Assembly: GCA_903898215.1 (NCBI GenBank)
Contig: CAIUEQ010000379.1
Coordinates: forward strand, 1 to 8,055
Direction of reading: 5' to 3'
DNA: 8,055 bases
From: an uncultured Bacteroidota bacterium
GTDB taxonomy: Bacteria > Bacteroidota > Bacteroidia > UKL13-3
The notes under the pieces are model-generated. The model was not told where the DNA came from. It ran no database searches and saw only the letters and a program-made list of their open reading frames with translations. Shown piece by piece: positions 1 to 5,714 of the stretch (position 1 is the stretch's first letter; each line of letters begins with the position of its first letter). The position numbers and the translations under genes were made by a program.

Positions 1-463
1 AAATCTTTTCAATGATGATATCTGCCATTAATCGACTATGTCTTCCATTACCATTTGAGAAACAATGTATACTTACAATTCGGTGCTTGAATCTAATAGC
101 AATTTCATCTGGAGAGTATGTATTATTTTCTATCCAAAAAATTGCATCATTCAATAAGGTTATTAATTCTGTTGCTATTTGCCATCTATCAACTCCAATA
201 TTTTTATTGGTATGTCGGAATTCGCCAGCCCATGTCCATATGCCATTGTACATGCGTTTATGTAGGTCTTTTATGAATGCCTCTTTAAAAATATCCTGAT
301 ATTTAAAATTCCGCATTAACGACCACTTTAACGCTTGTTCGATATTATGTTGTTCAAACTCATCTAACTCAGCCCTTGATGCAATAGTAGGAATCAGCAA
401 TCCATCAATTTCATTTTCATCTAATGGCGTTTGACCATTAATATAAGTTAGTTTTAATCCCAT
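1..463 (-). CDS. Fic-domain protein, mobile mystery protein B family (C-terminus off window)
   Basis: The minus strand reads 154 codons from an ATG at 463 to the window edge with no stop, so the C-terminus is missing. The N-terminus (QTPLDENEIDGLL, then RAELDEFEQHNI) resembles, from memory, the family called mobile mystery protein B, which is normally encoded next to mobile mystery protein A, as here. Residues 133-144 form a Fic core motif, HCFSNGNGRHSR, with the catalytic His133, the GNGR anion-binding turn and the final Arg. Fic proteins typically transfer AMP or another phosphate-containing group from a nucleotide onto a target hydroxyl. Two positions differ from the textbook HPFx(D/E)GNGRxxR: Cys replaces Pro, and Asn137 replaces the metal-binding Asp/Glu; I recall Asn there as usual for this subfamily. 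The start overlaps the stop of the upstream HTH gene by 10 bp (ATGGGATTAA), implying translational coupling. The target and the reaction in this protein are unknown. Confidence 0.9.
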   Translation of the reverse strand, partial: MGLKLTYINGQTPLDENEIDGLLIPTIASRAELDEFEQHNIEQALKWSLMRNFKYQDIFKEAFIKDLHKRMYNGIWTWAGEFRHTNKNIGVDRWQIATELITLLNDAIFWIENNTYSPDEIAIRFKHRIVSIHCFSNGNGRHSRLMADIIIEKI

Positions 464-912
464 AAAATTTTAGGTATCTCTTTTTTAATTTCTTCAGTAC
501 GTTCTTTAATTGCGTTATCAATTCTTTTTTTCGTGTTTTCTTGGTCTTCCAATTTCATTGTATTTGAAGTACGAAGTACAATTTTACTAGCTAGATCTTT
601 AGCTTTTCTTTCGATTAAAGCATCCAATGAACCATCGTTTGGTATAAAACCGTAAACCAATTGCATGTCTAAAACTCTGGCAATTTCCTTTAACGATTTG
701 ATGGTAATAGATCCATTTTTTTCTCTTTTTTCTATATCCTGTATTCCTTGCTTAGTTACAGATAATTTTTTACCCAATTGTAGCATCGACATACCTAAAG
801 AATTACGAATGGCTTTTATCCATCCAGTAGGAGGAATTACGACTTGGTTTAAAGAAGCGAATGCCAGCATCTTATTATTTAGATGCTCTAATTGTAGTAA
901 TTTATTTTTCAT
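454..912 (-). CDS. XRE-type HTH regulator, mobile mystery protein A family
   Basis: This 152-residue protein has an N-terminal segment with the PPTGWIKAIRNSLGMS block (about 27-42), an XRE-like helix-turn-helix at about 35-91 (QLGKKLSVTKQGIQDIE as the core), and a charged C-terminal helix including HTMxLEDQ-like residues (SNTMKLEDQ, 116-124). The order and wording of these blocks match what I know of mobile mystery protein A, a DNA-binding partner of the Fic-like protein B. It is the first gene of a two-gene operon and overlaps the Fic gene by 10 bp. The start at 912 is chosen because the HTH family N-terminus is complete there and the promoter and operator array end exactly upstream of it. 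The likely role, by inference, is autorepression of the operon and possibly control of Fic activity. Whether the pair works as a toxin-antitoxin system is not shown by the sequence. Confidence 0.9.
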   Translation of the reverse strand: MKNKLLQLEHLNNKMLAFASLNQVVIPPTGWIKAIRNSLGMSMLQLGKKLSVTKQGIQDIEKREKNGSITIKSLKEIARVLDMQLVYGFIPNDGSLDALIERKAKDLASKIVLRTSNTMKLEDQENTKKRIDNAIKERTEEIKKEIPKILWD

Positions 913-914
913 AA

Positions 915-934
915 AGTAAAGCTATTAATTGACT
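915..934. promoter_or_regulatory. Operator-like palindrome 1 (leader-proximal)
   Basis: A degenerate copy of the 20-bp palindrome AGT-x-AAGT-x4-ACTT-x-ACT. The outer arms (AGT, ACT) are intact and the inner arms read AAGC and AATT. It lies in the predicted leader, ending two bases before the start codon, so a bound protein would block the beginning of the transcript. Its centre is 33 bp from the next copy. Confidence 0.6.
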
Positions 935-943
935 TTAGTAGCA

Positions 944-974
944 CAAAAGTAAAGTTAATACTTGACTAATGCAA
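944..974 (-). promoter_or_regulatory. Bacteroidota-type promoter of the HTH/Fic operon
   Basis: Reading the minus strand, TTG (972-974) is followed after 20 bases by TACTTTTG (944-951), an exact match to the Bacteroidota -7 consensus TAnnTTTG with the usual 19-21 base spacing. Transcription would begin near 937-940, giving an untranslated leader of about 27 bases before the ATG at 912. The central palindrome of the operator array fills the gap between the two boxes. Confidence 0.7.
948..967. promoter_or_regulatory. Operator-like palindrome 2 (between -33 and -7)
   Basis: The best copy: AGT-A-AAGT-TAAT-ACTT-G-ACT, with all seven arm base pairs symmetric. It fills the promoter spacer and overlaps four bases of the -7 box, the classic place for a repressor that excludes RNA polymerase. 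The likely binder is the adjacent HTH protein, by inference from position. Confidence 0.7.
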
Positions 975-980
975 CTATAA

Positions 981-1000
981 AGTAAAGTGATAACTTGTCT
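981..1000. promoter_or_regulatory. Operator-like palindrome 3 (upstream of -33)
   Basis: The third copy: AGT-A-AAGT-GATA-ACTT-G-TCT, with one arm mismatch. It lies just upstream of the -33 element, and its centre is again exactly 33 bp from copy 2. Each copy also shares two extra bases (AA) before the palindrome, so the repeated unit is 22 bp with 11-bp gaps. Confidence 0.65.
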
Positions 1001-1015
1001 TTTTAAGTTAAAAAT

Positions 1016-1129
1016 TCAAATTGTATTTATCTTTTTACCATGGTATAACTCAGGATTATCTATGTAATCACACAGATCAACGTAATTGAGATATTCGCTA
1101 ATTAAGTTCGAAGTATCCTTCGGTTTCAT
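1016..1129 (-). CDS. Dubious 37-residue ORF upstream of the HTH/Fic operon
   Basis: The minus strand has an ATG at 1129 and a TGA at 1016, encoding an acidic peptide with MKPKDTSNLISEYLNY at its start and DYIDNPELYHGKK near its end. I do not recognise it. The codon choice is not unlike that of the neighbours, but the ORF is short, has no clear promoter or ribosome site, and part of it overlaps two small hairpins. It could be a small protein, the decayed end of a lost gene, or chance. It is recorded mainly so the gap is not blank. Confidence 0.2.
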   Translation of the reverse strand: MKPKDTSNLISEYLNYVDLCDYIDNPELYHGKKINTI

Positions 1130-1138
1130 AACTGAAAC
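1109..1138 (+). other. Two small adjacent hairpins before a terminator
   Basis: CGAAG-TATC-CTTCG (1109-1122) is followed directly by GTTTCA-TAAC-TGAAAC (1123-1138). Both are perfect short stems with tetraloops, and the terminator-like hairpin begins two bases later. Together they look like the structured 3' end of a plus-strand transcript, although no plus-strand gene is visible upstream. Confidence 0.35.
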
Positions 1139-1140
1139 AT

Positions 1141-1169
1141 AAAAGTCGACATTTTTGTCGGCTTTTTTT
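1141..1169 (+). terminator. Rho-independent-like terminator, plus direction
   Basis: An 11-bp stem (AAAAGTCGACA pairing with TGTCGGCTTTT, one G-T wobble) closes a TTTT loop and ends in a run of seven T. It points along the plus strand, away from the HTH/Fic operon and toward the U32 gene, yet no plus-strand gene precedes it in the window. It may end an unannotated RNA, be left from a lost gene, or insulate the U32 gene. Confidence 0.65.
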
Positions 1170-1337
1170 ATTTCACCATTTTTGCAATCCTTTTGTTGTG
1201 AGTTCCTAATTATTTATCAGTCAAAAGAATTCAAAAAATTATCACCTTCATAAAATTCTTTTTTAATCAAAAAGAAATAATCAGATAATTTATCAGAAAC
1301 TTGCAAGCTTAATGCGAACGCAAAGTTTAAAACTTTT
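1170..1337. other. Intergenic region upstream of the U32 gene
   Basis: AT-rich, with no ORF worth reporting and no convincing Bacteroidota promoter match. It ends with a 15-bp palindrome, AAAGTTT-A-AAACTTT (1322-1336), one base before the ATG of the next gene. An AAAAGAATT/AATTCTTTT inverted repeat at 1223-1262 is too loose to call. Confidence 0.4.
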
Positions 1338-3203
1338 ATGAAGAAGAAAATTGAAATACTTGCACCGGCAAAAAATTTAATTCAGGGTATGGCTGCCATT
1401 AACAGTGGGGCTGATGCATTGTATATCGGTGCGCCACAATTTGGTGCACGTACCAATGCTCAAAACTCTATTGAAGATATTGAGGCATTGGTAAAATATG
1501 CCCATTTATTTAAAGGGCAAGTGTATGTTGTGGTAAATACAATTCTATATGATAACGAATTGGAAACTTGTCGCAAATTGATTTGGGAACTTTATGAAAT
1601 AGGAGTGGATGCACTCATTATTCAGGACATGGGCATCATGGAAATGGATTTGCCTCCAATAGTTTTACATGCAAGTACACAAGCTAACAATCGTGATGCT
1701 GATAAAATTAAATTTTTGGCAGATGCTGGAATTAAGCGTGTGGTATTGGCGCGTGAATTAAATTTACATCAAATCAAAGAAATAAGTACAGCTTCGGATG
1801 TTGAATTAGAGTTTTTTGTTACGGGTGCTTTATGCGTTTCTTTCAGCGGAAATTGTTACATGAGCGTTGCCAATGGAGAGCGAAGTGCAAACCGAGGTTC
1901 ATGTGCTCAAAATTGTCGATTGCCGTATAACTTAATTGATGGTAATGGCGATACGCTCATTAAAAATAGTCACTTACTTTCTATCAAAGATTTTGATGTA
2001 TCTGATCAACTTCCCGAATTAATTGAAGCGGGAGTAACTTCATTTAAAATTGAAGGTCGATTAAAGGATATCGTTTATGTTAAAAACAATGTTGCTTTCC
2101 TCAGAAATAATTTAGATGCTTTTTTAAATGGCAACGAAAAGTATACGAAAGCTTCTTCAGGAAAATGCACTTATGCTTTTGATTCGGCACTAAACAAAAG
2201 TTTTAATCGTGGTTATACCGACTATTTTTTGAATGAAAGAAAAAGTACAATTGGTTCATGGGAAAGTCCAAAATCAAAAGGACAATACATTGGAAAATTG
2301 ATTAAAACTATTGGGAATGCTTATGAAATTGAAAATGGAAATTTGCTGAATAATGGCGATGGACTTTTCTTTATCAATGAAAATAACGAAGCCGATGGAA
2401 TCTATGTGAACAGTGTTGAAAACAGAATGGCATATCCAAATGTATTGAAAGAGATTGCTCCCGGAACTGAAATTTATCGCAACAACGATGCTGCATTTAT
2501 CAAAATTGTGGAACGAGAAGATAGTGCTGTTCGAAAAATAAACACAACCTTGTTGCTTACTGAAAACGAATCAGGTTTCGAGTTGGTTGCCACTGATGAA
2601 GATGGTTATATCAGTAAAGTGAATTTGGTTCACCCAAAGGAAAGAACAAAAAATAATCAGCCTATTGAAGATAATATCAGAGTACAACTTGCTAAAACAG
2701 GTTTCACACCATACACCGCAAACCAAATAACGATACAGTTTTCTGAAAACTGGTTTCTTCCCATCTCAAAAATTAATGAAATGCGGAGAACCGTTTATGA
2801 GCAATTAAGTGAAATACGAATTAGTTCATACAAGAGAGTTGAACGACAAACGAAAAAAACATCTCATCCTTATCCTGTTTCTGAACTTGATTTTACCTAC
2901 AATGTTTCCAATAGTTTAGCCCGCAAATTTTATGAGCGACACGGTGTTACTCAAATTGAAAAAGCATTTGAATTACAATGGGACCCCGGAAAATCCCGAG
3001 TTATGACAACCAAATATTGTATCAAATATGAATTAGGAAAATGTCCGAAATACCACAAGGATACCAGAGATTCAACTTTAAAAGAACCTTTAGTTTTGAA
3101 ACAAGGTGAATTGGAATACAAATTAAAGTTTAATTGTAAACCATGCGAAATGGAAATTTGGGAAAAGGATGCAGAGTTTGAAATTGAAGAAGAAACTTAT
3201 TAA
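1338..3203 (+). CDS. U32-family (RlhA/TrhP-like) RNA hydroxylase-type protein
   Basis: At 621 residues this has the layout of the longer U32 proteins such as E. coli RlhA (YdcP). The N-terminal U32 domain (about 1-330) opens with IEILAPAKN and carries the family signature E158-x-F-x2-GALC-x4-G-x-C-x-M-S. Cys166, Cys173, Cys189 and Cys193 are the expected iron-sulphur ligands, followed by FKIEGRLKD (236-244). A DUF3656-like middle region spans roughly 385-500. The tail has a second four-cysteine set: Cys561, Cys569, Cys600 and Cys603. Characterised relatives hydroxylate RNA, either 23S rRNA C2501 (RlhA) or wobble uridine in tRNA (TrhP), using prephenate-linked chemistry; the older 'collagenase/peptidase U32' name is probably misleading. 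The domain layout favours the RlhA type, but the substrate cannot be fixed from sequence. The ATG at 1338 gives a complete family N-terminus. No ribosome site is visible. Confidence 0.9.
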   Translation: MKKKIEILAPAKNLIQGMAAINSGADALYIGAPQFGARTNAQNSIEDIEALVKYAHLFKGQVYVVVNTILYDNELETCRKLIWELYEIGVDALIIQDMGIMEMDLPPIVLHASTQANNRDADKIKFLADAGIKRVVLARELNLHQIKEISTASDVELEFFVTGALCVSFSGNCYMSVANGERSANRGSCAQNCRLPYNLIDGNGDTLIKNSHLLSIKDFDVSDQLPELIEAGVTSFKIEGRLKDIVYVKNNVAFLRNNLDAFLNGNEKYTKASSGKCTYAFDSALNKSFNRGYTDYFLNERKSTIGSWESPKSKGQYIGKLIKTIGNAYEIENGNLLNNGDGLFFINENNEADGIYVNSVENRMAYPNVLKEIAPGTEIYRNNDAAFIKIVEREDSAVRKINTTLLLTENESGFELVATDEDGYISKVNLVHPKERTKNNQPIEDNIRVQLAKTGFTPYTANQITIQFSENWFLPISKINEMRRTVYEQLSEIRISSYKRVERQTKKTSHPYPVSELDFTYNVSNSLARKFYERHGVTQIEKAFELQWDPGKSRVMTTKYCIKYELGKCPKYHKDTRDSTLKEPLVLKQGELEYKLKFNCKPCEMEIWEKDAEFEIEEETY

Positions 3204-3518
3204 TCTTAATTAGTTATCATCACTTTTATCAGTAAAGAATTTTACCACGTAGTGGTAATCTGTTTGTAGAAAATAGAATATATAAAATATCGGCTCCGTA
3301 GGAGTCACCTGATAAAATAACAGGTCGCACCTAACGGTGCTAATTATCATTTATATCATCACATTACAGACAGGATGCTCCTTTGGAGCATAATTAAGGG
3401 TTTCAATGAATAATAAAATCGCATAAATATCCATCAACTTGGGAAAATAATTATTGGTTATGATGTTTAAAAGTATCTTTATTTCGATAACTAAATTGAG
3501 TTTATTATTGCTCAATTT
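3204..3518. other. Gene-free spacer between U32 gene and tex
   Basis: No coding region is visible. The left half (3242-3391) holds four hairpins listed separately as a repeat cluster. The right half is AT-rich and ends in a hairpin that touches the tex start codon. A weak -7-like TATCTTTA (3474-3481) has a TTG upstream, but the spacing is only 17, so I do not call a promoter. Confidence 0.5.
3242..3391. repeat. REP-like cluster of four short palindromes
   Basis: Four compact hairpins lie in 150 bp: TTACCAC-GTA-GTGGTAA (3242-3258), GGCTCC-GTA-GGAGTC (3292-3306, one wobble), GCACC-TAAC-GGTGC (3327-3340) and ATGCTCC-TTT-GGAGCAT (3375-3391). Two are preceded by an ACAGG motif (ACAGGTC and ACAGGAT), and TGTTTGTAGAAAAT follows the first. 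These words resemble interspersed intergenic repeats I know from Bacteroidota genomes, often scattered between genes and plausibly mobilised by REP-associated Y1 transposases. No transposase gene lies in the window. After the U32 stop codon they could also act as weak transcription barriers. Confidence 0.6.
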
Positions 3519-3519
3519 A
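3492..3519 (+). promoter_or_regulatory. Hairpin abutting the tex start codon
   Basis: TAAATTGAG and CTCAATTTA pair perfectly over 9 bp around a 10-base loop (TTTATTATTG). The last base of the stem is the A of the tex ATG. With no Shine-Dalgarno sequence present, a stem here could mask the start codon, or the palindrome could be a protein site. This is an inference from position only. Confidence 0.35.
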
Positions 3520-5645
3520 TGAGTGAACAAACATTTTTATCAATTATAGCCAATCAACTTGGAATTCAATTTAAACAAGTAATAGCCACTATTAAATTAT
3601 TAAACGAAGGTGGATCTGTTCCCTTTATAGCCCGCTATAGAAAAGAGTTAACAGATGCACTTGATGAAGTTAAAATTGAAAATATCAGGTTGCTGAATAT
3701 TAAATTTACGGATTTAGAAAAGCGTAAAATTTCAATTATCGAAACGATAAATGAGCAAGGTAAATTAACAGTTCAATTACAAAATAGCATTAACGAATGT
3801 TGGGATTCAAATTTATTGGAAGATATTTATTTACCCTATAAACCTAAGCGCAAAACAAAGGCAAGTATCGCCCGCGAAAAAGGTTTAGAACCTCTTGCAA
3901 TTTGGTTGTTAAATGAAAATAATAATAGTCCTGAAGTGGAAGCTTCCAGATATTTAAAGAATGGTGTAAAAAATGAAGACGAAGCATTACAAGGTGCCAG
4001 AGATATTATAGCCGATATGATAAATGAAGATACAAAGGCTCGTACTATCATCAGAAATCAATTTGAAAAACATGCTGTTGTTACTACCAAAGTATCTAAA
4101 GGAAAAGAAACTGAAGGAAGTAAATACAGTGATTATTTTAAATATAATGAACCATTAAATAAATGTCCATCTCATCGTTTGTTGGCAGTATTTAGAGGTG
4201 AAGAAGAAGGGTTTTTAAAACTTAACATTGAGCCTGATTCAGAAATTGCCATTCAAAAATTGGGATATATTTTTATCAAACGGAATAACGATAGTAGTGC
4301 CCAAATTGAATTAGCAATAAAAGATTCTTATAATAGATTGCTCTCTCCCTCCATGGAAAATGAGTTCAGGAATTTAGCCAAAACCAGGGCCGATGAAGAA
4401 GCCATAAAAGTTTTTGCCGAAAATTTAAGTCAATTATTATTATCAGCACCATTGGGCAGTAAGCGAATTTTGGCTATCGATCCGGGCTTTAGATCGGGAT
4501 GTAAAGTTGTTTGTTTAAATGAAGAAGGAAAACTTTTAATTGATGATATTATTTATCCTCACGAACCACAAAGAGATAAGCAAAATGCAATTTCAAAAAT
4601 TACTTTTTTAGCCGAAAAATATAAAATTGAAGCCATTGCAATTGGCAACGGAACAGCCGGACGAGAAACAGAAGATTTGATTAAAAGTATTTCATTTAAA
4701 AATCCGATTGAGATTTTTATGGTCAACGAAAATGGTGCTTCAATTTATTCTGCAAGCGATGTTGCTCGTGAAGAATTTCCTGATAAAGATTTAACTGTTC
4801 GAGGTTCAGTTTCCATCGGACGCAGACTTGCAGATCCTCTAGCTGAATTAGTAAAAATAGATGCAAAGTCAATAGGAGTAGGACAGTACCAACACGATGT
4901 GGATCAAACAAAATTAAAACAAAGTTTAGATGTGGTGGTACAAAGATGCGTAAATCAAGTAGGGGTAAATTTAAATACTGCCAGTAAAAGTTTACTTACT
5001 TATGTATCCGGATTAAGTGAGCAAACCGCTCAAAATATTATTAATTTCAGAAATGAGAATGGAGCTTTTACCTCTCGAAATCAATTGAAAAAAATCCCAC
5101 GCTTGGGTGGAAAAACTTTTGAACAATGTGCTGCTTTTTTAAGAATACCCAATGCAATAAATGTATTAGACAATAGCGCTGTTCATCCTGAAAGTTATCC
5201 AATCGTTGAGAAAATGGCTAAGCAAAATAATTGTTTAGTGAACGATTTGATAAGCAATGAAGCTATCAGAAAAAATATCAAACCCGAAAATTTTATTACT
5301 GAAACTGCAGGATTATTAACCATTAACGATATCATCAAAGAATTGGCAAAACCCGGTCGTGATCCTCGTGAAAAATTAAAAGCATTCAGCTTTTCAGATA
5401 TAAAAAAACCTGAAGAATTATATCCGGGAATGATTTTACCCGGCATTGTTACCAACATCACAAAGTTTGGGTGTTTTGTTGATATTGGTGTAAAACAAGA
5501 TGGAATGGTTCACGTTTCGCAAATGGCCGATAGATTTATCAGCGACCCTAATCAAGTTGTGAAATTACAGCAACAGGTGCAAGTAAAAGTTTTGGAAGTT
5601 GATTTGATAAGAAAACGAATTGCATTAAGCATGAAAGGTTTTTAG
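3519..5645 (+). CDS. tex: Tex-family RNA-binding transcription accessory protein
   Basis: All Tex domains are present in order over 708 residues. The helical N-terminal region includes GGSVPFIARYRKELTDALDE (31-50) and DIYLPYKPKRKTK (102-114). A YqgF/RNase H-like fold (about 315-445) carries LAIDPGFRSGCK and IGNGTAGRET. It is followed by the highly conserved GRRLADPLAELVKID and GVGQYQHDV blocks (434-461). Helix-hairpin-helix repeats occupy about 480-550, and a C-terminal S1 RNA-binding domain runs from about 636 to the end (GIVTNITKFGCFVDIGV, then DGMVHVSQ). Tex proteins are cytoplasmic, bind RNA and associate with the transcription machinery; the YqgF domain is generally regarded as non-nucleolytic. 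The length is somewhat shorter than proteobacterial Tex (about 770-785), missing part of the C-terminal tail after S1. The methyltransferase gene follows 69 bp downstream on the same strand with no terminator between, so co-transcription is possible. Confidence 0.96.
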   Translation: MSEQTFLSIIANQLGIQFKQVIATIKLLNEGGSVPFIARYRKELTDALDEVKIENIRLLNIKFTDLEKRKISIIETINEQGKLTVQLQNSINECWDSNLLEDIYLPYKPKRKTKASIAREKGLEPLAIWLLNENNNSPEVEASRYLKNGVKNEDEALQGARDIIADMINEDTKARTIIRNQFEKHAVVTTKVSKGKETEGSKYSDYFKYNEPLNKCPSHRLLAVFRGEEEGFLKLNIEPDSEIAIQKLGYIFIKRNNDSSAQIELAIKDSYNRLLSPSMENEFRNLAKTRADEEAIKVFAENLSQLLLSAPLGSKRILAIDPGFRSGCKVVCLNEEGKLLIDDIIYPHEPQRDKQNAISKITFLAEKYKIEAIAIGNGTAGRETEDLIKSISFKNPIEIFMVNENGASIYSASDVAREEFPDKDLTVRGSVSIGRRLADPLAELVKIDAKSIGVGQYQHDVDQTKLKQSLDVVVQRCVNQVGVNLNTASKSLLTYVSGLSEQTAQNIINFRNENGAFTSRNQLKKIPRLGGKTFEQCAAFLRIPNAINVLDNSAVHPESYPIVEKMAKQNNCLVNDLISNEAIRKNIKPENFITETAGLLTINDIIKELAKPGRDPREKLKAFSFSDIKKPEELYPGMILPGIVTNITKFGCFVDIGVKQDGMVHVSQMADRFISDPNQVVKLQQQVQVKVLEVDLIRKRIALSMKGF

Positions 5646-5678
5646 TTGACCAATATCGTATAGTTAAATAATCTTTCC

Positions 5679-5709
5679 TTGTTTGGCAATATTCAAATTA
5701 TTAGTTTTA
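5679..5709 (+). promoter_or_regulatory. Possible promoter of the RsmH-like gene
   Basis: TTG (5679-5681), a 20-base spacer and TAGTTTTA (5702-5709) match the Bacteroidota pattern except for the last base of the -7 box. Transcription from it would start within a few bases of the ATG at 5715, giving an almost leaderless message. In this AT-rich DNA the match could be chance. Confidence 0.3.
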
Positions 5710-5714
5710 CAATC

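Noticed and set aside
12..299. Plus-strand ORF over the Fic gene
   Set aside because: It is the antisense shadow of a well-supported Fic coding frame and has no recognisable domain.
413..428. TPLDEN at residues 12-17 of the Fic protein as an (S/T)xxxE(G/N) inhibitory motif
   Set aside because: The same place in related proteins, as I recall them, reads TPLDPDE, so the Glu-Asn match looks accidental and is not in the expected inhibitory helix.
665..919. Plus-strand ORF over the HTH gene
   Set aside because: Antisense shadow of the HTH frame; its composition looks non-coding.
913..1000. Short regular repeats that could be read as a small CRISPR array
   Set aside because: Only three 22-bp units with 11-bp gaps, each unit is itself a palindrome, and they sit on a promoter; this fits operators, not CRISPR.
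1101..1140. tRNA-like TTCGAA and stem-loop pattern
   Set aside because: No acceptor stem, anticodon arm or CCA end can be built around it.
1223..1262. AAAAGAATT/AATTCTTTT inverted repeat as a terminator
   Set aside because: Arms are purely AT-rich apart from one G-C pair and the loop is 22 bases; expected by chance in this composition.
5679..5714. TTG start adding 12 residues to the RsmH-like protein
   Set aside because: The added residues (MFGNIQIISFTI) are unlike the charged family N-terminus, and the ATG at 5715 begins it properly.
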